Of a stretch of DNA of 21,581 bases, positions 1 to 8,202 are shown piece by piece. Origin of the DNA: an uncultured Moraxellaceae bacterium (GTDB lineage Bacteria; Pseudomonadota; Gammaproteobacteria; Pseudomonadales; Moraxellaceae). The stretch is taken from assembly GCA_937928295.1 (NCBI GenBank), contig CALEYY010000247.1, positions 1 through 21,581 of the forward strand, written 5' to 3'. Positions within the stretch are counted from its first letter, which is position 1, and each line of letters starts with the position of its first letter. The translations under genes were made by a program, and so were the position numbers. Under the pieces are notes generated by a model that was not told the origin of the DNA, ran no database searches, and saw nothing but the letters and a program-made list of their open reading frames with translations.

Positions 1-243
1 AGCCATCACACCGATGCCATCCTCACGCGCGATCACATGCATGCACAGCGCTTTTTGCGCGAGGTCGATTCAGCCAGCGTGATGGTCAACACCAGCACCC
101 GTTTTGCCGATGGTTTCGAGTACGGCCTGGGTGCCGAGATCGGCATCTCCACCGACAAAATCCACGCCCGTGGCCCAGTCGGTCTAGAAGGCCTGACCTC
201 GCAGAAGTGGATTGTCTTTGGCGATGGCCAGATTCGTGGCTGA
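1..243 (+). CDS. proA: Glutamate-5-semialdehyde dehydrogenase (gamma-glutamyl phosphate reductase), C-terminal part
   Basis: The window opens inside this gene. The frame is open from base 1 and gives 80 residues to a TGA at 241-243. ProA reduces gamma-glutamyl phosphate to glutamate-5-semialdehyde with NADPH, the second step of proline synthesis, in the cytoplasm. The tail carries strongly conserved ProA blocks: SHHTDAI at the start, then REVDSASVMVN, FADGFEYGLGAEIGIST, and RGPVGLEGLTSQKW. The catalytic cysteine region lies upstream, outside the window. nadD follows after 39 bases on the same strand, an order familiar from Pseudomonas. The tail shows no sign of damage. I am confident of the family. 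Only the 5' end is missing, because of the window edge. Confidence 0.95.
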   Translation, partial: SHHTDAILTRDHMHAQRFLREVDSASVMVNTSTRFADGFEYGLGAEIGISTDKIHARGPVGLEGLTSQKWIVFGDGQIRG

Positions 244-282
244 TGCTGTGACGGCCGCTCTGGCGAAAGCGGCCTGGCCGGC

Positions 283-942
283 ATGATCCTGCTCTACGGC
301 GGCTCCTTCGACCCGGTGCATCGCGGCCATGTCGACACCGCCCGCGCGGCAGCTAGCGCCGTGCAGGCCAGCCAGGTGGTGTGGATCCCCGCCGCGCTGT
401 CGCCGCTGAAAGCCGGCAGCGTGGCCTCTGCTGATCAGCGTCGCGAGATGTTGCAACGGATGCTGCAAGAGGCCGGCGAACCTCACTGGCAGCTCGATGA
501 CAGCGAGCTGGCGGCACCACCACCGTCGTACACCATCAACACCCTACGGCGCTGGCGCGCGCAGATCGGGCCGTCAGCGCCGCTGGCCTTTCTCATGGGC
601 CGCGACAGCCTGCTGCAGCTACCGCGCTGGCAAGACTGGCAAAAACTCACCGATTACGCGCATCTGCTCATTGCCCGTCGCCCCGGTTGCAGCGAGGAGC
701 TGACCGAACCGCTGAAATCCTGGTTGGAAAATCGACAACTTGGCGGCCCCGAGCTGCTACAATCGCGCCCCTTCGGCAGCGTCGTGCTGCTGGAGACTCC
801 GCTGCGACCCATTTCCAGCTCCGACCTGCGCGCATCCCTGGCTGACCAACGGCAGACCGAAGACTGGCTGATGCCCGGCGTGCGGGACTATATTGATCAA
901 CACGGCCTGTACCGTGAACCGGAGAACCCGGCATCCTCATGA
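283..942 (+). CDS. nadD: Nicotinate-nucleotide adenylyltransferase NadD
   Basis: This 219-residue cytoplasmic enzyme transfers AMP from ATP to nicotinate mononucleotide, giving deamido-NAD in NAD synthesis. The nucleotidyltransferase signature is at the N-terminus: GGSFDPVHRGH, with the HxGH motif at residues 13-16. A C-terminal ISSSDLR block (near residue 178) matches the family's ISSTxIR phosphate-binding motif. The length is normal for NadD. The ATG at 283 sits directly before the signature, so the start is well constrained, although the Shine-Dalgarno sequence is weak (GGCCTGGCCGGC upstream). The stop overlaps the rsfS start as ATGA at 939-942, implying translational coupling. The nadD-rsfS-rlmH order is widespread in gammaproteobacteria. 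Confidence 0.96.
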   Translation: MILLYGGSFDPVHRGHVDTARAAASAVQASQVVWIPAALSPLKAGSVASADQRREMLQRMLQEAGEPHWQLDDSELAAPPPSYTINTLRRWRAQIGPSAPLAFLMGRDSLLQLPRWQDWQKLTDYAHLLIARRPGCSEELTEPLKSWLENRQLGGPELLQSRPFGSVVLLETPLRPISSSDLRASLADQRQTEDWLMPGVRDYIDQHGLYREPENPASS

Positions 943-1328
943 ATGCTCTCGACAAAGATACGCAACACCTCTACGAAGCCGCGTTCAACGCGCTGGCTGA
1001 CCTCAAGGCACAGAATGTGGTGACACTCGATGTGCGCCCGCTGACCAGCATGACCGACATCATGATCATCGCCAGTGGTACTTCCACGCGCCATGTGAAA
1101 GCACTGGCCGACGAAGTGCAGGTGAAGTCCAAGGCCGCCGGTTTCATGCCGGTAGGCATGGAAGGCGAAAAGGAAGGCGAATGGGTGCTGATCGACCTCG
1201 CCGGCGTGATTGTGCATGTGATGCTGCCAGCCACGCGCGCACTGTATGACCTGGAGCGCCTGTGGGGCTCTCAGGGCGCCAGATCGGCATCGAACTTCAT
1301 CGCTGAGCAGCTCAACACCGAGCAATGA
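939..1328 (+). CDS. rsfS: Ribosomal silencing factor RsfS
   Basis: This 129-residue protein belongs to the RsfS/Iojap (DUF143) family. It binds ribosomal protein uL14 on the 50S subunit and blocks subunit joining when nutrients are scarce. The conserved core is visible: DIMIIASGTSTRHVKALADEV in the first half, and EWVLIDLAGVIVHVMLP followed by YDLERLWG in the second. The length is slightly above the E. coli protein. Both ends overlap neighbours by four bases as ATGA: with nadD at 939-942 and with rlmH at 1325-1328. This gives a three-gene coupled block. The family call is secure. Its precise regulation cannot be read from the sequence. Confidence 0.96.
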   Translation: MNALDKDTQHLYEAAFNALADLKAQNVVTLDVRPLTSMTDIMIIASGTSTRHVKALADEVQVKSKAAGFMPVGMEGEKEGEWVLIDLAGVIVHVMLPATRALYDLERLWGSQGARSASNFIAEQLNTEQ

Positions 1329-1792
1329 AGATTCGCCTGCTGGCCGTCGGCACGAAAATGCCGGACTGGATCAACACCGGCTTTGACGACTACGCCAAGC
1401 GGCTCACCGATGATGTGCGCCTGGAAGTGGTGGAAATTCCGGCCGGCAAGCGCGGCAAGAACGCCGACATCGTGCGTCTTACCGAAAAGGAAGGCGAGGC
1501 ACAGCTGGCGGCCATCGGCAGCAATGACCGCGTGATTGCGCTGGAAGTGGGCGGCAAGGCATTAAGCACCGAAGAATTGTCGCAAATGCTCGGCCACTGG
1601 CTGCAGGAAGGACGTAATATCAGCCTGCTGATTGGCGGCCCGGAGGGTCTGTCGCCAGCCGCCAGTGCCCGTGCCGATCAGCAATGGTCACTGTCGCGCC
1701 TGACGCTGCCGCACCCGCTGGTGCGCGTGTTGCTGGCTGAGCAGTTGTACCGGGCGTGGACGCTGCTGAAAGGGCATCCTTATCATCGCTGA
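1325..1792 (+). CDS. rlmH: 23S rRNA (pseudouridine1915-N3)-methyltransferase RlmH
   Basis: This 155-residue SPOUT-class methyltransferase methylates pseudouridine 1915 in helix 69 of 23S rRNA, using S-adenosylmethionine, on assembled 70S ribosomes. The start MKIRLLAVGTKMPDWI is typical of the family. The SAM-binding knot carries LLIGGPEGL around residues 101-109. The C-terminus LTLPHPLVRVLLAEQLYRAW...GHPYHR is the conserved RlmH tail, and the length equals that of the E. coli enzyme. The ATG overlaps the rsfS stop as ATGA. A 52-base gap then leads to mrdA. I saw no convincing terminator in that gap, so co-transcription is possible. Confidence 0.97.
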   Translation: MKIRLLAVGTKMPDWINTGFDDYAKRLTDDVRLEVVEIPAGKRGKNADIVRLTEKEGEAQLAAIGSNDRVIALEVGGKALSTEELSQMLGHWLQEGRNISLLIGGPEGLSPAASARADQQWSLSRLTLPHPLVRVLLAEQLYRAWTLLKGHPYHR

Positions 1793-1844
1793 CCGCGCCT
1801 ACCATCGTTGACGATTTGCACTGGCCGTTGGGCCATATGGCGCC

Positions 1845-3743
1845 ATGACCACACCCGAAAAGCCCGAACGCATCACGATTAAAGACCAACAGCAAGAGTC
1901 CTCGCTGTATCGCAGTCGCGCCGCCCTCGCCGGCATCATTGTGCTCAGCCTTTTTTCACTCCTGCTACTGCGGTATGGCTGGCTGCAGATGGTGCAGCAC
2001 GAGACCTATGTCACGCTCGCCGAAAACAATCGTATTCACCTCGAAGCCATCTCGCCACCACGCGGCTTCATTTACGACCGCAATGGCGTTCTGCTCGCTG
2101 ATAATCGCCCGGTCTTCGCGCTCGTGGTCAATCGCCAGACTGCCGGCGACCTAGATGAACTCATCGTCCGCCTGAAGCCTGTCCTGCAACTCAGCGACGA
2201 AGAAGTGGCGCGCTTCAAGAACCGCCTGCGCGTGTCCCGCCGCTTTGACTCGGTGCCCATTCGTTCGCGCCTAAGCGAAGAGGACCTAGCCCGATTCTCC
2301 GAAGCGCGCTACGACTTCCCCGGCGTCAACACCGAAATTGAAGTTTCTCGCTACTACCCTTACGGCGAGCTTTTTGCGCATGTCATCGGCTATGTCTCAC
2401 GCATTTCCGAAGAAGAAGAAAAAATACTAGACCCAGCGGTGTATGACGGCACCAACCTGATCGGCAAGATCGGCATCGAGAAGTACTACGAATCAGCTTT
2501 GCATGGGCGCGTGGGTTATCAGCATGTTGAAACCAATGCCTACGGCAAGCAAATTCGTGTCCTGAAGCGAACACCGCCGGTACGCGGCACTGATTTGACA
2601 CTGTCACTGGATGTGAAGCTGCAGCAGATCGCTCATGAGCAGCTGGCGGGCCGTCGCGGTGCCGTCGTTGCCATAGACCCACGCAATGGCGGCGTGCTGG
2701 CCTTTGTCAGCAACCCCGGCTTTGACCCAAACCTATTTGTTGGCGGCATTCCAGGGGCGCTCTATCGCGGCCTCCGCGATCATGAAGATAGACCGCTGTA
2801 CAACCGCGCGCTGCAGGGCATCTACCCACCCGGCTCAACCATCAAACCCTTCGAAGGTCTGGGCGGCGTGCATTACGGCCTGGTGAACTGGAGCTACCGT
2901 ATCTCCGATCCTGGCTTCTTCAGCCTGCCAGGTGATTCACATCATTTCCGTGACTGGAAAAAAGGTGGCCACGGTATCGTCGATCTTTTTCGTGCCGTAG
3001 AAATTTCTTGTGATGTCTACTTCTACCAGCTCGCGGATCGTATGGGCGTGGATCGCTTCCACGACTGGATGATGCAGTTCGGCTTTGGCAGCAAGACCGG
3101 CATCGACCTCGTCAATGAAAAGTCCGGCACCTTGCCCTCGGTAGCCTGGAAACGCAAACGGCTGAAGGCACCGTGGTATCGCGGTGAAATGATGTCTGTC
3201 GGGATTGGCCAAGGCTATTTCACGGTAACGCCGCTGCAAATTGCCCTAGGTACTGCCATCATGGCCAATAAAGGCCACTTGTTGCGACCGCAAATGGTCA
3301 GATCCAGCTCGGGCCCAAACCCAGTCGTGATCATGCCTCAGCCTACCGGCAGAGTGGCGTTCAATGGCCTGCCCGAAGACTGGGACAACATGCACGAAGC
3401 CATGCGCCGAGTCATTCACGGCAATGGCACGGCAACACAGCTGCGCTACAACATGAAAGGCTACGAAATGGCCGGCAAAACTGGTACCGCACAGGTCAAG
3501 GGCATCAAGCAAAATGAAAAGTATGACGAGTCCAAGATCGATGCACGACATCTGGACCATGCCTGGTTCATGGGCTTTGCGCCCGTCAGCAACCCAACGA
3601 TAGCCGTCGCCGTACTGGTCGAGAACGGCAAGCATGGCGGCTCCACGGCCGGCCCGATTGCCAAGGCCCTTTTTGATTACGAAGTGATGGGCATTGTGGC
3701 TCCGCCACCTGTCTCAGCCAACAGCGAGGCTCTGGACGAATAA
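1845..3743 (+). CDS. mrdA: Penicillin-binding protein 2, elongasome transpeptidase
   Basis: This 632-residue class B penicillin-binding protein crosslinks peptidoglycan during lateral wall growth and works with RodA in the rod complex. It has a short cytoplasmic N-terminus, one membrane anchor (about residues 27-48, AALAGIIVLSLFSLLLL), a pedestal domain, and a C-terminal transpeptidase. The three active-site motifs are present: STIK with nucleophile Ser331, SCD at 388-390, and KTGTAQ starting at Lys545. Positions and length are almost identical to E. coli PBP2. The stop shares a base with the rodA start (TAATG), so the pair is translationally coupled. The Shine-Dalgarno sequence before the ATG at 1845 is poor, but no better in-frame start exists. 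Confidence 0.97.
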   Translation: MTTPEKPERITIKDQQQESSLYRSRAALAGIIVLSLFSLLLLRYGWLQMVQHETYVTLAENNRIHLEAISPPRGFIYDRNGVLLADNRPVFALVVNRQTAGDLDELIVRLKPVLQLSDEEVARFKNRLRVSRRFDSVPIRSRLSEEDLARFSEARYDFPGVNTEIEVSRYYPYGELFAHVIGYVSRISEEEEKILDPAVYDGTNLIGKIGIEKYYESALHGRVGYQHVETNAYGKQIRVLKRTPPVRGTDLTLSLDVKLQQIAHEQLAGRRGAVVAIDPRNGGVLAFVSNPGFDPNLFVGGIPGALYRGLRDHEDRPLYNRALQGIYPPGSTIKPFEGLGGVHYGLVNWSYRISDPGFFSLPGDSHHFRDWKKGGHGIVDLFRAVEISCDVYFYQLADRMGVDRFHDWMMQFGFGSKTGIDLVNEKSGTLPSVAWKRKRLKAPWYRGEMMSVGIGQGYFTVTPLQIALGTAIMANKGHLLRPQMVRSSSGPNPVVIMPQPTGRVAFNGLPEDWDNMHEAMRRVIHGNGTATQLRYNMKGYEMAGKTGTAQVKGIKQNEKYDESKIDARHLDHAWFMGFAPVSNPTIAVAVLVENGKHGGSTAGPIAKALFDYEVMGIVAPPPVSANSEALDE

Positions 3744-4891
3744 TGAGCGAACAGCAAAACCGCTTCCTGCGCTCCGCTCCCGTGACCGGTGCCGAGTTCT
3801 CCAAAGGCACGGACACCTGGTCCATCCTGCATATCGATCCGGTGCTCGGCTCGCTGCTGGCATTGGCTGCCTTGGTCGGCCTGATTGCGCTCTACAGTGC
3901 CAGTGGCGCCGACCTGAGCATGACCCTGAAGCAAGCCTCAAGCATGCTAATTGGCACGCTGGTGATGATGGTCTTTGCTCGCATCCCACCCAGTACCTAC
4001 GCCTATATTTCCCCTTGGCTCTACAGCCTGAGTCTAGTTCTGCTGGTTGCCGTCGCACTGGTTGGCGACGTCCGCTTGGGAGCGCAGCGCTGGCTCACCA
4101 TTCCGGGCGTCACCAGCGTACAGCCGTCTGAGTTCCTCAAACTCGCCATGCCCATGATGGCCGCATGGTACCTGTCGGCACGACCGCAGCCATTAAGCAT
4201 GAAAGACGTCGCTATATCACTAATCCTGATCCTGCTGCCGGTAGGCTTGATTGCCGAGCAGCCTGACCTAGGCACCGCCATCCTTGTCTTCTCCAGTGGT
4301 TTCTTTGTTATTTTTCTGGGCGGTCTGCCCTGGAGCTTCATGGCCGCAATGGCTGCAAGTTTTGCGGTACTGGCACCCATTGCCTGGGGCTTCATGCACG
4401 ACTATCAGCGCCGCCGCATTCACACGCTGTTCGATCCCGAGTCGGATCCGCTGGGCAATGGCTGGAATATTATCCAGTCAAAAACAGCTATCGGCTCCGG
4501 TGGTATTTTTGGCAAGGGCTGGCTCGATGGCAGTCAATCGCATCTGCATTTCCTACCGGAAGGACACACAGATTTCATCATTGCCGCCTACAGCGAAGAG
4601 TTCGGCTTTGTCGGCGTCACTCTGCTCATGTTGATCTATATCGGCATCCTGGCGCGCTCGTTTCAGATTGCCACACAAGCGCAGTCTTCCTATGGCCGCC
4701 TCCTAGCTGGAGCCATTACGCTGTCTTTTTCAGTCTATGTCTTTGTCAATGTTGGTATGGTCAGTGGCATTCTGCCGGTCGTGGGCGTGCCGCTGCCCTT
4801 CGTCAGCTATGGTGGCACCGCCATCATCACGCTGATGTCGGGCTTTGGCGTACTGATGTCTATTCACGCGCATCGCAAGCTGATGGGCTAA
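3743..4891 (+). CDS. rodA: RodA, SEDS-family peptidoglycan glycosyltransferase
   Basis: This 382-residue polytopic inner-membrane protein (about ten hydrophobic segments) is the SEDS glycan polymerase of the elongasome and the partner of PBP2. Family landmarks are visible: LGAQRWL, QPSEFLKLAMP, AEQPDLGTAIL (about residues 172-182), the loop FLPEGHTDFI with Asp277 in the position of the catalytically important Asp of E. coli RodA, and GVPLPFVSYGG near the end. The roughly 28-residue soluble N-terminus (MSEQQNRFLRSAPVTGAEF) makes it slightly longer than the E. coli protein (370 residues). The start overlaps the mrdA stop by one base. mltB follows after 12 bases with its own Shine-Dalgarno sequence. 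Confidence 0.96.
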   Translation: MSEQQNRFLRSAPVTGAEFSKGTDTWSILHIDPVLGSLLALAALVGLIALYSASGADLSMTLKQASSMLIGTLVMMVFARIPPSTYAYISPWLYSLSLVLLVAVALVGDVRLGAQRWLTIPGVTSVQPSEFLKLAMPMMAAWYLSARPQPLSMKDVAISLILILLPVGLIAEQPDLGTAILVFSSGFFVIFLGGLPWSFMAAMAASFAVLAPIAWGFMHDYQRRRIHTLFDPESDPLGNGWNIIQSKTAIGSGGIFGKGWLDGSQSHLHFLPEGHTDFIIAAYSEEFGFVGVTLLMLIYIGILARSFQIATQAQSSYGRLLAGAITLSFSVYVFVNVGMVSGILPVVGVPLPFVSYGGTAIITLMSGFGVLMSIHAHRKLMG

Positions 4892-4903
4892 ACGAGGTTT
4901 TTC

Positions 4904-5947
4904 ATGATGACTTCCTGGTGGCAGGGTGCCCTGGCGGCACTAGGCTTGTTTGCTGGCAGCACGCAGGCCGGCGACTTCTCGCAATACGAAGAACTCACCG
5001 CGCTGATTGATCAGCTCGAAGCCGACAAGGTTTATGCGCCGGGCGAGCTGACCAAGCTCTTCGAGCAAGTCTATCGCCAGCCCAAGGTGCTCGAATCCAT
5101 CGCGCGGCCAGCAGAGAAGAGTAAGGAATGGCGGGACTATCGCCCCATTTTCATGACCTCGGCGCGCGTCAGCGATGGCTTGGCATTTTGGGACACCTAC
5201 CGGGCCGACCTCGCCCGCGCCGAGAAGGCTACCGGCGTGCCCGCCAGCATGATTCTGGCCATCCTCGGCATCGAAACCAAATATGGCAACAACAAGGGCA
5301 GCTATCCGGTCATCGAAGCCTTGGCCACGCTGGGCTTTGACTATCCGCCGCGCGCGCCGTTCTTTCGCAAGGAGCTGAAGGAGTTCCTGATTCTGACTAA
5401 GCAGAACGGAATGGACCCGCTGGCGATTCAGGGCTCGTATGCCGGCGCCATGGGTTTCCCGCAATTCATGCCATCGAGCTGGCGCAACCTGGCGGTTGAT
5501 TTTGATGGCGATCGCCAGATCGATCTCATCAACAATCCGATCGACGCCATCGGCTCCATCGCCAACTATTTCAAGGGCAACGGCTGGCGCGCCGGCGAGC
5601 CGGTCGTGGTTCGCGCACGCCTGTCGGGGCAGCTTTACGACACCGCGACCAGCACCGAACTGCAGACCGTGAGCACGCTGGCCAACTTGGCCAATCAAGG
5701 CCTGACCCCGCGTGATCCGACCACACTCGCCGCCACAACGCCGGCCTCGGGCATCCGCCTGCAAGGGATGAATGGCGGCGAATTCTGGATAGGATTCAAT
5801 AACTTCTATGTGATTACGCGGTATAACAGAAGCATTCTCTATGCGATGGCTGCTGTTCAGCTCTCGCAAGCTCTGGAAGCTGCCAAACAAGAACGAGATC
5901 AGGCTGCCGCGCCCGCCGCGCCAACGGGAGTGAGCCTCCTTCCCTGA
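4904..5947 (+). CDS. mltB: Lytic murein transglycosylase B family protein
   Basis: This 347-residue periplasmic enzyme cleaves the MurNAc-GlcNAc glycosidic bond of peptidoglycan with formation of a 1,6-anhydro ring. The catalytic glutamate lies in ILGIETKYG (Glu124). The other MltB landmarks follow: GSYAGAMGFPQFMPSSW, the DFDGDRQIDL calcium-binding-like loop, and IGSIANYFKGNGW. A GAGG ribosome site lies six bases before the ATG at 4904. The N-terminus MMTSWWQGALAALGLFAGSTQAG is a signal peptide with a likely SPase I site after TQA. There is no lipobox cysteine, unlike E. coli MltB, so the protein is probably soluble in the periplasm. The alanine- and proline-rich tail looks unstructured. The neighbours rodA and rlpA fit a wall-remodelling role. 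Confidence 0.93.
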   Translation: MMTSWWQGALAALGLFAGSTQAGDFSQYEELTALIDQLEADKVYAPGELTKLFEQVYRQPKVLESIARPAEKSKEWRDYRPIFMTSARVSDGLAFWDTYRADLARAEKATGVPASMILAILGIETKYGNNKGSYPVIEALATLGFDYPPRAPFFRKELKEFLILTKQNGMDPLAIQGSYAGAMGFPQFMPSSWRNLAVDFDGDRQIDLINNPIDAIGSIANYFKGNGWRAGEPVVVRARLSGQLYDTATSTELQTVSTLANLANQGLTPRDPTTLAATTPASGIRLQGMNGGEFWIGFNNFYVITRYNRSILYAMAAVQLSQALEAAKQERDQAAAPAAPTGVSLLP

Positions 5948-5964
5948 ATCTCGCAGGAGGCACC

Positions 5965-6966
5965 ATGCTTGACTTCATGCGCCCGCGCTCGGCACCCGCG
6001 CTGCTACTCTGCGGCTTGACGCTGCTGACCGACGACGCCGCCCGTGCCGACTCAGACAATAGCGTGCCAGCCCTGACGCCCGCCCAAATCACCGAACTGA
6101 TTTCCGGCCCGCCGGCCTCAGCAGCAGCAAAATCCCCTGCAATGGGCAGTGCCCAGGCCAGCCAGCTGAACTGGCAGCAATGGGGCGAAGCCGAGTCAAC
6201 GGCGCAATCGGTGGTGGATGCCCCTGTGGCCAACTGGGGCCTGCTGCCCGATGCGCCCGCCGAAGACTACTCGGCCCTGTCGGCACTCGCGGAAAACAGC
6301 GCGCAGGCTCAGGCAAACTGGCAGCCATTCGGCGTGCAAGGCGAGATTTATCGCGTCAAACGCCTATCGTTGGGACGCCGCCAGGAAGGCGAAGCGTCCT
6401 GGTACGGCCCCGGCTTTAATGGTCGTCGAACCGCCAGCGGCGAAGTCTTCAACATGCATGCGCTTTCGGCGGCGCATCGCACGCTGCCCCTGCCCAGCTT
6501 TGTACGCGTCACCAATATCCGCAATGGCAAAAGCGTCATCGTCAGAGTCAATGATCGCGGGCCCTATCACAGCAATCGCATCATTGATCTGTCTTATGCG
6601 GCGGCGCGCCTGCTGGACATGAACGGCACCGCGCAAGTGGCGCTGGAAGCGGTCGACAGCGAGGAGAAGACAGGGCGCCATCGCGGCGGCATCGAACTGG
6701 GCAGCGATACAGCCTATGCCGTGCTGCTGGGCAATTTCGCCTCCAGCGATCAGGCGCAGGTACTGCAAGGCCGCTTGATGACGCGACTGCCGACAGGCAT
6801 ACCGGTGGCCTTGCGCACCACTGCTGCCCCTATCGTGGTGCACCGAATAGAGGTCGGCCCGCTGGCATCGGCGCTGGAGGTCAATGTGCTGATCCGCAGC
6901 ATCCGCGCCGTACGCATGGGCTTTGCCGAAGAGCCTCTGCGCATCAAGCCGGGCAAGCCGCGCTGA
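5965..6966 (+). CDS. rlpA: RlpA-type septal ring lytic transglycosylase with SPOR domain
   Basis: The 333-residue product has a signal sequence, a low-complexity linker (about residues 35-135), a double-psi beta-barrel domain (about 140-230: GEASWYGPGFNGRRTASGE, then VRVNDRGPYHSNRIIDLS) and a C-terminal SPOR domain (from about 248: YAVLLGNFASSDQA). In Pseudomonas aeruginosa RlpA cleaves glycan strands lacking stem peptides, and SPOR domains bind such denuded glycans at the septum. A strong AGGAGG site at 5955-5960 fixes the ATG at 5965. RlpA is usually a lipoprotein. Here the only early cysteine lies in ALLLCG, which is a poor lipobox, while AARA-D offers an ordinary SPase I site. Lipidation is therefore uncertain. 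The gene ends the plus-strand wall cluster. Confidence 0.92.
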   Translation: MLDFMRPRSAPALLLCGLTLLTDDAARADSDNSVPALTPAQITELISGPPASAAAKSPAMGSAQASQLNWQQWGEAESTAQSVVDAPVANWGLLPDAPAEDYSALSALAENSAQAQANWQPFGVQGEIYRVKRLSLGRRQEGEASWYGPGFNGRRTASGEVFNMHALSAAHRTLPLPSFVRVTNIRNGKSVIVRVNDRGPYHSNRIIDLSYAAARLLDMNGTAQVALEAVDSEEKTGRHRGGIELGSDTAYAVLLGNFASSDQAQVLQGRLMTRLPTGIPVALRTTAAPIVVHRIEVGPLASALEVNVLIRSIRAVRMGFAEEPLRIKPGKPR

Positions 6967-7002
6967 GCTTAGGCGGCCCCCGACTCCCCATTTTGCGGCG
7001 CG

Positions 7003-7803
7003 TTAGCAGTCGGTCTTGCGCGGCAGATAGCTCGCCGGCTGTTTGGTCTGCGCAGCCTTGACCGCCAGCTTCTGATTACGCCCCAACAGCAGACGCAGCT
7101 GATACCAGCGCTCCAGGCAAAACGCCTTGTTCACCGAGGCCGGCCAGGCGCGCTGGAACAGGAACTTGGTGGCGGCCACTGAGTCTGGCGAGCGCGTGCT
7201 GATCTGCTCGACCAGTGCGCGTGCAGCGACCAACGGATCGGCATGCGTCTCGGTGACCAGCCCCCAGCCCTTGCCCTGCTCGGCCGTGAATACTTCAGCC
7301 GTCATCGACAGGCGCTTGGCCACATCCAGCGGCATGACTTCGCGGAAGCTGACCGTGCCCGACATGTCCGGGATCAAGCCCCACTTCGCCTCCATGATGG
7401 ACATTTCACAATCCGGTGTGGCGAAGCGGAAGTCGGCGCCCATCGCGATCTGTACGCCCGCACCGTAGCAACGACCGTGCAGGACGGCAATCACCGGTAC
7501 CGGCAGACGCCGCCAGACCCAGGCGACTTCCTGGAAGTTGTTGGTATTGCGCCAGAGCGGTCTTAGGAAGTTGCTGAGCATCTTCGACGGCTTCTTCATG
7601 AAGCCGGGAATGTCGAGGCCGCTGCTGAAACTGGCCCCTTCGGCACGCAGGATGACGGCGCGGATCTTGCGATCCTTGCGCAGTTCACGCCCCACGCGAA
7701 TCAGCTCCGACAAGGTGTCGGTGCCGATGGCATTGTGTTTTTCCGGACGGGCAAGAACGACTTCTGCCCACGAGCCCATGTGCTCGACGCGAATTGGCGA
7801 CAT
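7003..7803 (-). CDS. Crotonase/enoyl-CoA hydratase family protein
   Basis: This 266-residue protein has the crotonase fold, which stabilises acyl-CoA enolates through an oxyanion hole. The oxyanion-hole segments are visible as GASFSSGLDIPGF (about residues 55-67) and LHGRCYGAGVQIAMGADFRFA (about 107-127). MEAKWGLIPDMSGT follows, with the Glu and Asp in places where this superfamily keeps catalytic acids. The exact reaction (hydratase, isomerase or hydrolase) cannot be assigned. The ATG at 7803 is preceded by an AGAGGG site. It lies 54 bases downstream of nirD on the same strand with no clear terminator, so it may be transcribed with the nitrite reductase operon. No role in nitrate assimilation is known to me. 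Confidence 0.9.
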   Translation of the reverse strand: MSPIRVEHMGSWAEVVLARPEKHNAIGTDTLSELIRVGRELRKDRKIRAVILRAEGASFSSGLDIPGFMKKPSKMLSNFLRPLWRNTNNFQEVAWVWRRLPVPVIAVLHGRCYGAGVQIAMGADFRFATPDCEMSIMEAKWGLIPDMSGTVSFREVMPLDVAKRLSMTAEVFTAEQGKGWGLVTETHADPLVAARALVEQISTRSPDSVAATKFLFQRAWPASVNKAFCLERWYQLRLLLGRNQKLAVKAAQTKQPASYLPRKTDC

Positions 7804-7857
7804 ACCCTCTACTCTCTTCCTGAAAAGTGTTGAGGGTCGAGCCTAGCAGGGTGCGAC

Positions 7858-8202
7858 TTACGCGCCTATGACCAAAATCTCGCCATCGCGCTCAATTACG
7901 GCAAATGTCGGCAGCGTCACCGCGTCATCTTCCAGGCACACACCGGTGTGCAGATCGAAATGCTGCTTGTACACCGGCGATGCCACCACGGCACGCCCTT
8001 GCAGGCTGCCGATGAGGCCGCGCGAGATCACGTTGGCCTGCGAGAACGGGTCATAGTTGCTGATGCCGTGCAGCGAGCCATCACGCAGACGGAAGATGGC
8101 AATCTGCTTGCCATTGACCAGCGCCGCAACACCCACACCGGCTTGTATTTTTGCGCTGGCGCAAACCACCTGTTCCATCTTCACATCCTCAACAGAGTTC
8201 AT
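7858..8202 (-). CDS. nirD: Nitrite reductase [NAD(P)H] small subunit NirD
   Basis: This 114-residue cytoplasmic protein has the Rieske-like fold of NirD, the small subunit of siroheme nitrite reductase, which reduces nitrite to ammonium. The conserved path is GVGVAALVNGKQIAIFRL, then NYDPFSQANVISRGLIG, then ASPVYKQHFDLHTGVCLEDD. The cysteine and histidine ligands of a true Rieske centre are absent, as is usual for NirD. Its ATG overlaps the genuine nirB stop as ATGA (8199-8202), so translation is probably coupled to nirB. Because of the nirB frameshift, shifted ribosomes would instead stop at 8189, 14 bases into nirD. That could alter coupling if the shift is real. Confidence 0.95.
   Translation of the reverse strand: MNSVEDVKMEQVVCASAKIQAGVGVAALVNGKQIAIFRLRDGSLHGISNYDPFSQANVISRGLIGSLQGRAVVASPVYKQHFDLHTGVCLEDDAVTLPTFAVIERDGEILVIGA

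Noticed and set aside
4940..5890. A 316-codon minus-strand open frame opposite mltB.
   Set aside because: mltB has all its family motifs and a ribosome site. The antisense frame has neither a plausible start context nor a recognisable domain.
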